In this document: one piece after another, positions 23,941 to 31,866 of the stretch
How positions within the stretch are numbered: the first letter of the stretch is position 1
Layout: every line of letters starts with the position of its first letter
From: Actinacidiphila yeochonensis CN732
Lineage (GTDB): Bacteria > Actinomycetota > Actinomycetes > Streptomycetales > Streptomycetaceae
Length of the DNA stretch: 64,000 bases
Reading direction: 5' to 3'
NCBI RefSeq assembly: GCF_000745345.1
Contig: NZ_JQNR01000005.1
Location: forward strand, 3,658,001 to 3,722,000
The notes under the pieces: model-generated
Databases searched by the model: none
What the model saw: the letters and a program-made list of their open reading frames with translations, nothing else
What the model was told of the DNA's origin: nothing
Program-made: the position numbers and the translations under genes

Positions 23941-24188
23941 TGCCTGCTCAACCCGCCACCGGCGTCCTCCTCGGCACCGCCGTCGCCCACGCACCCTTCG
24001 TCTTCCGGCAGCCGGCCGGCCTCCCGCTGGTCCTGGCCGGTGTCCTGCTCGGTCGCCCGAGGCCGGCCCCCAAGGTGCCGGCCCGGACGTCCGCCCCTCC
24101 CCACGGCGCCCCGCGCCGTGGGGAGCGCCGGGCCCGGGCGCCGCGGCGACCACAGCGGGTAGGAGCGGTCCGGGTCCGCGGGGGGTGA
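23940..24188 (+). pseudogene. EamA-type transporter C-terminal remnant
   Basis: From 23955 the plus strand encodes ATGVLLGTAVAHAPFVFRQ and then LVLAGVLLG, which resembles the last membrane segments of EamA/DMT exporters. Nothing of the other eight or so segments is present: the homology begins right at the lost start codon of the divergent MarR gene. After about 24075 the frame is shadow-like. Divergent MarR/EamA pairs are common in Streptomyces, so a single deletion fusing both genes is likely. Confidence 0.55.
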
Positions 24189-24213
24189 GGGGCCGGCCGT
24201 CGACCAGGCCGCT

Positions 24214-24981
24214 TCACCAGGGCAGCGGACCCTCCGCGCTGAAGAACCCGGCGGTCGGCCCGTCATCGCCGAGCGTGGCCAGCCGCACCAGGACCGCCGC
24301 GCCCTGCCGGATCGTGAGGAACCCCGTGTGGTTGTTGCTGTCCGTGTCGACGAAGCCGGGCGCCGCCGCGTTGACGAGGACGCCCTCCTTCCGCAGCTCG
24401 TTCGCGTACTGCACGGTCAGCGCGGTCAGCGCGGACTTGGACGGCGAGTACGCCGCCGAGGGCAGCAGCGCCGCCATCGGTCCGTTCGGGTCGGCGGTCA
24501 GGGCCAGCGAGGCGGCGTGGCTGCTGACGTTGACGATGCGCGGCGCCGGGGAACGCCGTAGCAGCGGCAGCATGGCGTTGGTCACCGCGATCACCCCGAA
24601 GACGTTGGTCTCGAACACCCGCCGGACCATGTCCAGGTCGACAGTGCTGGGGACCTGGTCGTGGGCGTCCTGCGGCGAGACCTGGCCGGAGCCGCTGATG
24701 CCGGCGTTGTTGACCAGGACGTCGAGGTGGTCGAAGCGCTCCTCGACGAGCCGCGCGGCCTGCCGCACGCTCGCCCGGTCGGTGACGTCCAGGGTGACCG
24801 CGTGCGCGTCGCCGCCCGCCGCCCGCAGCGCCGCGGCGGTGTCCTCGCCGCGCGTCGCGTCCCTGGCGCCGACCAGCACCGTGAAGCCCAGCTCCGCGAG
24901 CTGTTCGGCGGCCCCCCGGCCGATCCCCTTGTTCGCGCCGGTGACCAGGGCGATCTTCCGGTACGTGCTCTGCTCGGTCAT
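24214..24981 (-). CDS. SDR family oxidoreductase
   Basis: This is a 255-aa classical short-chain dehydrogenase/reductase. The cofactor motif TGANKGIG is near residue 14, then NNAG (VLVNNAGISG), a catalytic Ser in IVNVSSHAAS and the YSPSK active-site Tyr/Lys pair. The Arg after VGARD suggests NADP(H). ATG 24981 has GGGAG about 7 nt upstream; the longer frame is not conserved-looking. The substrate is unknown. It is monocistronic. Confidence 0.93.
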   Translation of the reverse strand: MTEQSTYRKIALVTGANKGIGRGAAEQLAELGFTVLVGARDATRGEDTAAALRAAGGDAHAVTLDVTDRASVRQAARLVEERFDHLDVLVNNAGISGSGQVSPQDAHDQVPSTVDLDMVRRVFETNVFGVIAVTNAMLPLLRRSPAPRIVNVSSHAASLALTADPNGPMAALLPSAAYSPSKSALTALTVQYANELRKEGVLVNAAAPGFVDTDSNNHTGFLTIRQGAAVLVRLATLGDDGPTAGFFSAEGPLPW

Positions 24982-25216
24982 GACCCGCTCCCTGCGGTGG
25001 AGGAGGTTTCTCGGAACCCCGTCGGTGCTTCCCGGAAACCCGTCGTCACCTTCCGAGACGAGACAGCCCGGCCGGTTGTGACATCGACCCGTCCCGGTGG
25101 GCGTGAACGGCACCGCGGCCCGAAGGGCGCGGTGCGCGCCCGGTACGACGGGCGCCCCGCCGCCGACCGCCGAAAACGGCTGGCCCGGCCCCGACCGGGC
25201 TCGGCACGATGGCCCG

Positions 25217-25723
25217 ATGGATGATCACCAGCGGACCGAACCCTCGCGGAGGGCCGGCGACCGGGCGTCGCTCACCGGCTTCCTCCAGTACCAGCGCGAG
25301 ACCCTGGCCTGGAAGTGCGCCGGCCTGACGGCGGAGCAGCTCGGGCGGCGGGCCGTGCCGCCCTCGGACCTGTCCCTGATCGGTCTGGTCCGGCACATGG
25401 CCGAGGTCGAGCGGAGCTGGTTCCGGAACGTGGTGGCGGGCGGGACGGCACCGGCGCACTGGCACCGCCGGGAGCCCGGCCACCAGGCGGAGTTCGACGT
25501 GGACGGCACCGACCCCGAGGAGGCGTTCCGGGTCTGGGAGGAGGAGTGCGCACGGTCCCGGGCGACGGTGGAGGGCGCCGCGTCGCTCGACGACACCCTC
25601 CACTGGCGGGGCGAGGTCTTCACGCTCCGCTACGTCATCACGCACCTGATCGAGGAGTACGCCCGCCACAACGGCCATGCCGACCTGCTCCGCGAGTGCC
25701 TCGACGGGGCGACCGGGGAGTAG
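25217..25723 (+). CDS. DinB superfamily protein (DUF664-like)
   Basis: This 168-aa four-helix-bundle protein has the DinB/mycothiol-transferase layout: GLVRHMAEVERSWF supplies the first metal His, and a second His-x3-His pattern comes from HLIEEYARHNGHADLL near the C-terminus. Many actinobacterial members are thiol-S-transferases or metal-dependent enzymes of unknown substrate. ATG 25217 is preferred; the ribosome binding site is poor and an upstream in-frame start at 25097 exists. Confidence 0.88.
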   Translation: MDDHQRTEPSRRAGDRASLTGFLQYQRETLAWKCAGLTAEQLGRRAVPPSDLSLIGLVRHMAEVERSWFRNVVAGGTAPAHWHRREPGHQAEFDVDGTDPEEAFRVWEEECARSRATVEGAASLDDTLHWRGEVFTLRYVITHLIEEYARHNGHADLLRECLDGATGE

Positions 25724-25838
25724 GAGGGCTCCCCGCGTGCCGACTCCCGGGGTGCCCGGGGGCGGTCGCGTCGGCGGTCGACGACGCCCCGGATACCCCG
25801 CCGTCAGGCGTGTGGAGCGCGCCCGGCCTCGGATAAGA

Positions 25839-25870
25839 TCGAATGGTGGAATCACCATCTCAATATTCGA
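25839..25870. promoter_or_regulatory. Nested palindromes before the MFS gene
   Basis: The inner repeat ATGGTG-GAAT-CACCAT spans 25843-25858. The outer TCGAAT (25839-25844) / ATTCGA (25865-25870) encloses it. The stretch is markedly AT-richer than its surroundings and ends 6 bp before the ATG. It is probably an operator for a TetR/MarR-type repressor, none of which is intact nearby. Confidence 0.55.
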
Positions 25871-25876
25871 GACGTC

Positions 25877-27328
25877 ATGGTTGACGGGCGGCGGGACCCC
25901 CGGGCGGCGCGCGCGGCGGGGGCCGAGGAGGCGGACCGCCGTCCGGGGCACCCCGAGCGAAGGTCGATCGGGTTCTTCGCGATCTGCCTCGGCTACTTCG
26001 CGATCATCCTCGACGGCAGCGTGCTCAACGTCGCGATCCCGGCGATCCGGCGCGACCTCGGCGGCTCCCTGGCCACCGCCCAGTGGGTGCTCAACGGGTA
26101 CACCCTCACGCTCACCGCGCTGCTGCTGACCGCGGGCGTCCTGGGCGACCGGATCGGCCTGCGCCGCACCCTGCTCGGCGGAGTGCTGGTGTTCACCGGG
26201 GCCTCCGCGCTGTGCGCCGTGGCCCCGGACGCCGCGGCCCTGATCGCAGCGCGGGTCGTGCAGGGCGTCGGGGCGGCCGCGCTGCTCCCGGCCACCCTCG
26301 CGCTGATCCCGCACCTGTTCCCGGACGCGGGCGAGCGCGCGCGGGCCACCGTGGTCTGGGTGGCCGTCGGCGCGATCTCGGTGGCGCTCGGCCCCCTCGT
26401 CGGCGGGCTGCTGATCGACGCGTTCGGGTGGCGGAGCATCTTCCTGATCAACCTGCCGGTCGGCGTGGCCGCCGCCGCGCTCGCGCGCTGGAGTGTGCCG
26501 GAGACCCCGCGGCGCGCCACCCCGGTCGACCGCCTGGGGCAGTGCACCGCCGCGGCCGCGCTCGCCCTGCTCACCGTCGGGCTGATCCGGGGCGGGGAGG
26601 TGGGCTGGGACGCCCCCTCCACCCTCGTCCCGCTCGCCCTCGCGGTGGTGGCCGGGGCGGTGTTCCACCGCGCCGAGCGCCGCGGCGCGCACCCGATACT
26701 GCCGCCGGCCTTCCTGGCGCAGCCCCTGCGGGCCACCGCGGTCGCCTCCGCGGGCCTGATGGGGTTCCTCTTCTACGGCACGCTGTTCGTGATGTCGCTG
26801 TACTTCCAGCAGCTGCGCGGATGGTCACCGGGGAGCACCGGCTTCGCCCTCCTCCCGATGACCGTCGGCAGCACGGTGGGGCCGCTGGCGTTCTACCGCC
26901 CGCTGGCCGCCCGCTACGGTCACCCGGCGATGCTGCTCGGCGGGTTCTGCTGCTGTGCGGCCGGCGTCGCCACACTCACCGCCGCCGGACCGGACGCCCG
27001 CTACCCGCTGCTCGCCCTCGGCCTGCTGCTGGTCGGCGTCGCCAGCACCATGGTCTTCTCGGCGCTGACCTCGCTGCTGATGGCCGCCACCTCCGACCGG
27101 CAGGCCGGACTGGCGTCCGGGATGCAGAACACCACCCGGCAGGGCGGCGCGCTGATCGCCGTCTCCGTCCTCGGGGCACTGCTCAACTCCGGTACCCTCA
27201 GCGCCGCTTCGCTGCGCGGAGCACTCCCGGCCGCCTTCACCGTCCTGGTGGTGGCCGTCGCCCTCGGGGTCACCGTCGCGGTACTGGCGGTGCGCGCCGC
27301 CGCCCGCGCCGCCCGGGCTGCCGCCTGA
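25877..27328 (+). CDS. MFS transporter, DHA2 (EmrB/QacA) drug exporter family
   Basis: This 483-aa inner-membrane proton antiporter probably has 14 membrane segments. The DHA2 pattern is clear: FAIILDGSVLNVAIPAI at TM1 (motif D1), TAQWVLNGYTLTLTALLL, motif A GDRIGLRR at about residue 90, and motif C LGPLVGGLL. Family members export drugs and other small amphipathic molecules. ATG 25877 follows the palindromic region and has no good ribosome site, so translation may start on a nearly leaderless transcript. A strong terminator follows. Confidence 0.92.
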   Translation: MVDGRRDPRAARAAGAEEADRRPGHPERRSIGFFAICLGYFAIILDGSVLNVAIPAIRRDLGGSLATAQWVLNGYTLTLTALLLTAGVLGDRIGLRRTLLGGVLVFTGASALCAVAPDAAALIAARVVQGVGAAALLPATLALIPHLFPDAGERARATVVWVAVGAISVALGPLVGGLLIDAFGWRSIFLINLPVGVAAAALARWSVPETPRRATPVDRLGQCTAAAALALLTVGLIRGGEVGWDAPSTLVPLALAVVAGAVFHRAERRGAHPILPPAFLAQPLRATAVASAGLMGFLFYGTLFVMSLYFQQLRGWSPGSTGFALLPMTVGSTVGPLAFYRPLAARYGHPAMLLGGFCCCAAGVATLTAAGPDARYPLLALGLLLVGVASTMVFSALTSLLMAATSDRQAGLASGMQNTTRQGGALIAVSVLGALLNSGTLSAASLRGALPAAFTVLVVAVALGVTVAVLAVRAAARAARAAA

Positions 27329-27453
27329 CCGCACCCGCCGCGCCCGCCGCGCCCCGAACACGCGTGACGGCGCGGGACCTCGGGACCTCGAACCCGCGCC
27401 ACGCACGCGCCTGCCGGCGGGGGCTGCGGCCGCACCGGGTCCCGGACGCACGG

Positions 27454-27483
27454 AACCCGCCCGGCTCGGCGGCCGGGCGGGTT
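27454..27483 (+). terminator. Terminator of the MFS gene
   Basis: Perfect 12-bp arms (27454-27465 and 27472-27483) with a 6-nt loop lie about 125 bp past the stop. Confidence 0.8.
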
Positions 27484-27509
27484 CAGGCGGGTCCATGGTG
27501 AGGCCCGAA

Positions 27510-27623
27510 GGTCTCGACTCGCGGCCGACTCGAAGGTCGAGACCGGAAAGCCGGATCGTCGGACTGCTCACACCGTCGGACCATCGGACGGCCGGACGGT
27601 CAGGTCATCGAACGGCCTGACCG
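27510..27623 (-). terminator. Double hairpin region behind katG
   Basis: Two further hairpins lie in the katG/MFS gap: GGTCTCGAC (27510-27518) with GTCGAGACC (27536-27544), and CGGTCAGG (27597-27604) with CCTGACCG (27616-27623). The second lies 42 bp past the katG stop. Sequence between them is a run of degenerate GTCGGAC-like words. Confidence 0.65.
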
Positions 27624-27664
27624 TCAGACCACCGGTCCGTCGGCTTGTCAGTTCCTCGGACGGA

Positions 27665-29899
27665 TCAGACCAGGTCGAACCGGTCGAGCTCCATCGTCTT
27701 GGCCCACGCCGCGACGAAGTCCTTGACGAACTTCTCCTTCGCGTCGTCGCTCGCGTAGACCTCGGCGACCGCGCGCAGCTCGGAGTTGGAACCGAAGACC
27801 AGGTCGGCCCGGCTGCCGGTCCACTTGACCTCGCCGGTGGCGTCGTCGCGGCCCTCGAACTCGGACTGGTCCGCGGTGGTCGACTTCCAGGTGGTGCCCA
27901 GGTCGAGCAGGTTGACGAAGAAGTCGTTCGTCAGCACCCCGGGGGTCGAGGTGAGGACGCCCGTCTTCGACTGCTGGTAGGTGGCACCCAGCACGCGCAG
28001 ACCGCCGACCAGGACCGTCATCTCCGGAGCGCTGAGGGTCAGCAGGTTCGCCCGGTCGATCAGCAGGTACTCGGCCGGCAGGCGGTGGCCCTTGCCGACG
28101 TAGTTGCGGAACCCGTCGGAGGTGGGCTCCAGCGCGGCGAACGACTCGACGTCCGTCTGCTCCTGCGTGGCGTCGGCGCGGCCCGGGGTGAAGGGCACCT
28201 CGACCTCGAAGCCGCCGTCCTTGGCGGCCTTCTCCACACCGGCGGCACCGGCCAGCACGACGAGGTCGGCCAGCGAGATCCGCTTGCCGCCGGACTGGGC
28301 GGCGTTGAAGGACTCCTGGACACCCTCCAGGGTGCGCAGCACCAGCGCCAGCTCGTCGGGCTCGTTGACCTCCCAGCCGCGCTGCGGCTCCAGGCGGATA
28401 CGGGCGCCGTTGGCGCCGCCGCGCTTGTCGCTGCCGCGGAAGGAGGAGGCGGAGGCCCACGCGGTGGACACCAGCTGCGCGACCGTCAGCCCCGAGGCCA
28501 GCACCTGCGCCTTGAGGGCCGCGACGTCCTCGGCGTCCACCAGCTCGTGGTCGACCTCCGGGAGGACGTCCTGCCACAGCAGCTTCTCGCTCGGGACCTC
28601 CGAGCCGAGGTAGCGGACCAGCGGGCCCATGTCGCGGTGGGTCAGCTTGAACCAGGCGCGGGCGAAGGCGTCCGCGAACTGGTCCGGGTTGGCGTGGAAG
28701 CGCCGCGAGATCTGCTCGTAGGCCGGGTCGAAGCGCAGCGCCAGGTCGGTGGTGAGCATCGACGGCGCGATCTTCTTCGACGCGTCGTGGGCGCTCGGCA
28801 CGGTGCCCTCGCCGGCGCCGTCCTTCGGCTTCCACTGGTTGGCGCCGGCCGGGCTCTTGGTGAGCTCCCACTCGTAGCCGAAGAGGTTGTCGAAGAAGCC
28901 GTTGCCCCACTGGGTGGGCGTGCTGGTCCAGGTCACCTCAAGGCCGGAGGTGATGGTGTCGGCGCCCTTGCCGGAGCCGTAGGTGCTCTTCCAGCCCAGG
29001 CCCTGCTGCTCCAGCGGGGACGCCTCCGGGTCCGGACCGACGCTGTCGGCCGGGCCGGCGCCGTGGGTCTTGCCGAAGGTGTGGCCGCCGGCGATCAGCG
29101 CGACGGTCTCCTCGTCGTTCATCGCCATCCGGCGGAACGTCTCACGGATGTCGCGGGCCGACGCGATCGGGTCCGGGTTGCCGTTGGGGCCCTCGGGGTT
29201 GACGTAGATCAGGCCCATCTGCACCGCGCCGAGCGGGTTCTCCAGCTCGCGGTCGCCGGTGTAGCGCTCGTCGCCGAGCCAGGTGGTCTCCGGGCCCCAG
29301 TAGACGTCCTCCTCGGACTCCCACACGTCCGGACGGCCGCCGGCGTAGCCGAAGGTGGTGAAGCCCATGGTCTCCAGGGCGACGTTGCCGGCCAGGATCA
29401 GCAGGTCGGCCCAGGACAGGCTCTGGCCGTACTTCTTCTTCACCGGCCACAGCAGGCGGCGGGCCTTGTCCAGGTTGGCGTTGTCCGGCCAGCTGTTGAG
29501 CGGCGCGAAGCGCTGCTGGCCCGCCCCGGCGCCGCCGCGGCCGTCGCTGATCCGGTAGGTGCCGGCGCTGTGCCAGGCCATGCGGATGATGAACGGCCCG
29601 TAGTGCCCGAAGTCGGCCGGCCACCAGTCCTGCGAGGTGGTCAGCGTCTCGGCGATGTCCTGCTTCACGGCGGGCAGGTCGAGGGTCTTGAACGCCGCGG
29701 CGTAGTCGAAGTCCTCACCGAGCGGGTTCGCCACGGCGGGGTTCTTCGCGAGGATCTTCAGGTTCAGCCGCTCCGGCCACCAGGCGCGGTTCCCGCCGCC
29801 CTGCGTCGGGTGGGGGGCACGCCCGTGCGCGACGGGGCAGCCGCCGGCGGCGTCCTCGGTCTTCGCGTCTACGACGATTGCATCATGGTTCTCAGACAT
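27665..29899 (-). CDS. katG: Catalase-peroxidase KatG
   Basis: This 744-aa bifunctional haem enzyme decomposes hydrogen peroxide and oxidises small donors. ATG 29899 has GGAAGGA upstream. The N-terminal domain carries the distal Arg-Trp-His (IIRMAWHSAGTYR), the proximal haem His in GGHTFGKTHG (about residue 265) and LIYVNPEGP, which supplies the Tyr of the Met-Tyr-Trp adduct. The C-terminal domain repeats the fold without haem. Length and motifs match full-length KatG. It is divergent from a Fur-family gene, the classic CatR/FurA arrangement. Confidence 0.97.
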   Translation of the reverse strand: MSENHDAIVVDAKTEDAAGGCPVAHGRAPHPTQGGGNRAWWPERLNLKILAKNPAVANPLGEDFDYAAAFKTLDLPAVKQDIAETLTTSQDWWPADFGHYGPFIIRMAWHSAGTYRISDGRGGAGAGQQRFAPLNSWPDNANLDKARRLLWPVKKKYGQSLSWADLLILAGNVALETMGFTTFGYAGGRPDVWESEEDVYWGPETTWLGDERYTGDRELENPLGAVQMGLIYVNPEGPNGNPDPIASARDIRETFRRMAMNDEETVALIAGGHTFGKTHGAGPADSVGPDPEASPLEQQGLGWKSTYGSGKGADTITSGLEVTWTSTPTQWGNGFFDNLFGYEWELTKSPAGANQWKPKDGAGEGTVPSAHDASKKIAPSMLTTDLALRFDPAYEQISRRFHANPDQFADAFARAWFKLTHRDMGPLVRYLGSEVPSEKLLWQDVLPEVDHELVDAEDVAALKAQVLASGLTVAQLVSTAWASASSFRGSDKRGGANGARIRLEPQRGWEVNEPDELALVLRTLEGVQESFNAAQSGGKRISLADLVVLAGAAGVEKAAKDGGFEVEVPFTPGRADATQEQTDVESFAALEPTSDGFRNYVGKGHRLPAEYLLIDRANLLTLSAPEMTVLVGGLRVLGATYQQSKTGVLTSTPGVLTNDFFVNLLDLGTTWKSTTADQSEFEGRDDATGEVKWTGSRADLVFGSNSELRAVAEVYASDDAKEKFVKDFVAAWAKTMELDRFDLV

Positions 29900-30246
29900 G
29901 GGAATCCTTCCGGACCTGGCGGGTTGCGGTGCTCGGGGTCGGGGAGTGCGGTGCTGGGGGACGGGCGGCGGTGGTGCCCGCGGAGGCCACCGGACCCCGT
30001 CGCGGGCACGGCGGGACGGGCGGTCGGCGCCGGCCGGCCCGGGCGGCGGCCGCCCGGGCGCGCGCACCGGAGCCGGGGCCGGGCCCGGGCCGGTACCCGC
30101 GGCGGACGGGACGCGGGCGGCTGTCATCCGCAAGCCGGCACCGCGCGGCTCGGCGGTGGTCCCGTCACGTCGGCGTCTCCTGACCGTGCTGGCCTACTGG
30201 TGTGACCCATGAGGGTCATCCTGTCCCTTGGCTATTGCCGGAACCG

Positions 30247-30274
30247 ATCCTACGATGGACGCTGTCCAAGTCAA
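30247..30274 (-). promoter_or_regulatory. katG promoter with CatR/PerR-like operator in the spacer
   Basis: On the minus strand TTGACT (30269-30274), a 16-nt spacer and TAGGAT (30247-30252) make a good vegetative promoter. The spacer contains the palindrome TGGAC-AGC-GTCCA (30256-30268), ideally placed for repression. The leader to the katG ATG is about 340 nt. The remaining part of the 461-bp gap shows TAAACT at 30320-30325 as a possible -10 for the Fur-family gene. Confidence 0.65.
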
Positions 30275-30360
30275 GAACCACGCCAAGCGCACAAATGATC
30301 AGATTCCGGACTCCGCTGGTAAACTCCGGTCGTCCCTCGAACCTGAAAAGGTGAACCGAT

Positions 30361-30771
30361 ATGAGTGACCTGCTGGAGCGACTGCGGGGCCGCGGCTGGC
30401 GGTTGACCTCGCAGCGGCGCGTCGTCGCCGAGGTCCTCGACGGTGAGCACGTGCACCTGACGGCCGACGAGGTGCACGCGCGGGCGGCCGCACGGCTGCC
30501 CGAGATCTCCCGGGCCACCGTCTACAACACGCTGGGCGAGCTGGTCTCCCTCGGCGAGGTGATAGAGGTCACCACCGACGGCCGCGCCAAGCGGTACGAC
30601 CCCAACGCCCACCAGCCCCACCAGCACCTGGTCTGCTCCCGCTGCGGCACCGTCCGCGACGTCCACCCCACCGGCAACCCGCTGGCCGACCTCCCGACCG
30701 AGGAGCGCTTCGGCTTCGCGGTCTCCCAGGCCGAGGTCACCTACCGCGGCATCTGCCCCACCTGCGCGTAG
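30361..30771 (+). CDS. Fur family peroxide-responsive repressor (CatR/FurA-like)
   Basis: This is a 136-aa metal-dependent repressor. The winged helix is at residues 1-75 (RGWRLTSQRRVVAEVL, ISRATVYNTLGELVSLGEV). The dimer domain has the regulatory His cluster NAHQPHQHLVC and two structural zinc pairs, CSRC (about residue 92) and CPTC (131-134). In Streptomyces the katG-linked member senses peroxide by metal-catalysed oxidation and represses katG and itself. Divergent placement and the operator in the katG promoter fit this role. Its length is that of a normal Fur protein. Confidence 0.93.
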   Translation: MSDLLERLRGRGWRLTSQRRVVAEVLDGEHVHLTADEVHARAAARLPEISRATVYNTLGELVSLGEVIEVTTDGRAKRYDPNAHQPHQHLVCSRCGTVRDVHPTGNPLADLPTEERFGFAVSQAEVTYRGICPTCA

Positions 30772-30819
30772 GGGCGGGGTGTTTCCGACGCCGTCGGTGC
30801 TCCGGTTCTGACGTGGTGA

Positions 30820-31500
30820 TCAGCTGGCCACGGGCGACGTCGGACTCCTGAATCTGCCCTCCGCTTCTGATCTCGATCGACGACAGGGCGGTGCGGACCA
30901 AGGACGGGGCGCGCCCTTTCGGGTGATCCGGTCGCGCTGTTCGAGCTGGGGCTCGATACGCGTCGCCAGGCGCGGATGGGCCTCGATGGTCTCGACCGGG
31001 TGGATCGGCACGACCGTGTCCCATGCGGCGATCTCGTCTGCGGCGAAGCCGCGGGCACCCTGGGCGGGCTCAGCTGTCAGGCCGGCCAGCCGAGCCGGCC
31101 GTTCACGACGGCCGGGAGGGATGTGGGCATCTCGTCGGTGACCCAGGCGAACTCCAGGCCTGCGAGCGCGGCTCCGCGGTCCGTCCACACGAGGATCTCG
31201 CCGACGTAGGCTCCGGACGGGTCGTGGACGTGTGCGTCCACGGGCACGAGGGCTTCCGGCAGCGCCGCATGCTCGCAAGGTTCCCGGACCAACTCCGCCG
31301 ACAGGCCAGGAGTCCACGGCGGTCTTCCACACCCCGGCCGGCCGGATCGGGGAACTCGCGGCACTGGCCGAGCCGCTGCAAGCCGTGGCCCGCGGCTGGT
31401 ATCCCGAGCGCGCGCCCCACCTGGTTGCGGCGCGCGGAGGCACCCACCGGAGGGTGCCCGCCTGTCCCGGTGCACGCCGAGATCGGCGCCGAGCGGGTTC
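30820..31500 (-). pseudogene. Fragments of unidentified genes beside tRNA-Leu
   Basis: Protein-like segments appear in different frames with no intact gene. On the minus strand, AHVHDPSGAYVGEILVWTD plus AGLEFAWVTDEMP ends at 31077, and FAADEIAAWDTVVPIHPVE plus RLATRIEPQLEQRDRIT lies at about 30910-31045. On the plus strand, FHTPAGRIGELAALAEPLQ plus AVARGWYPERAPHLVA lies at about 31326-31435. I recognise none of them. Together they look like wreckage of two or three genes, perhaps from an element that used the adjacent tRNA. Confidence 0.4.
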
Positions 31501-31522
31501 CCGGGGCGGCGGAAAAACAGAA

Positions 31523-31545
31523 AAACCCCTGATGAACAGGGGTTT
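31523..31545 (-). terminator. Intrinsic terminator of tRNA-Leu
   Basis: Hairpin ACCCCTG / CAGGGGT (31525-31531, 31537-31543) is followed on the minus strand by TTTTTCTGTTTTT, one of the few U-rich terminators in the window. Confidence 0.9.
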
Positions 31546-31550
31546 CTCAG

Positions 31551-31638
31551 TGGTGTCCGAGGGGGGACTTGAACCCCCACGCCCGATAAAGGGCACTAGC
31601 ACCTCAAGCTAGCGCGTCTGCCATTCCGCCACCCGGAC
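31551..31638 (-). tRNA. tRNA-Leu (anticodon GAG)
   Basis: This is an 88-nt class II tRNA with encoded CCA (31551-31553). The acceptor stem GTCCGGG/CTCGGAC pairs with one G-U. The anticodon stem CTAGC/GCTAG holds the loop TTGAGGT, giving GAG, which reads CUC. A long variable arm (TGCCC TTTA TCGGGC region) and T-arm GGGGG-TTCAAGT-CCCCC complete the leucine-type fold. Confidence 0.97.
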
Positions 31639-31866
31639 CGGGTGTGTCCTCGCGGTGATCGGCCGCGGCGACGGGGATAACCATAGCAAAGTCCGAGGCG
31701 TGCCGATCACCAGCGGGTGGCCGGGGCAGGTGGGTGGAGCCGGCGGGTGGCGGGGTGGGGGTGGGATCACGGGCGGCGGCGGTGGAGTATGGGGGTGCGT
31801 GGCGTCGCGGCGGCCGCGGCCACGGACGTACCGGTGAGCGCAACCGGGAATGAGCGAGGAGACAGC

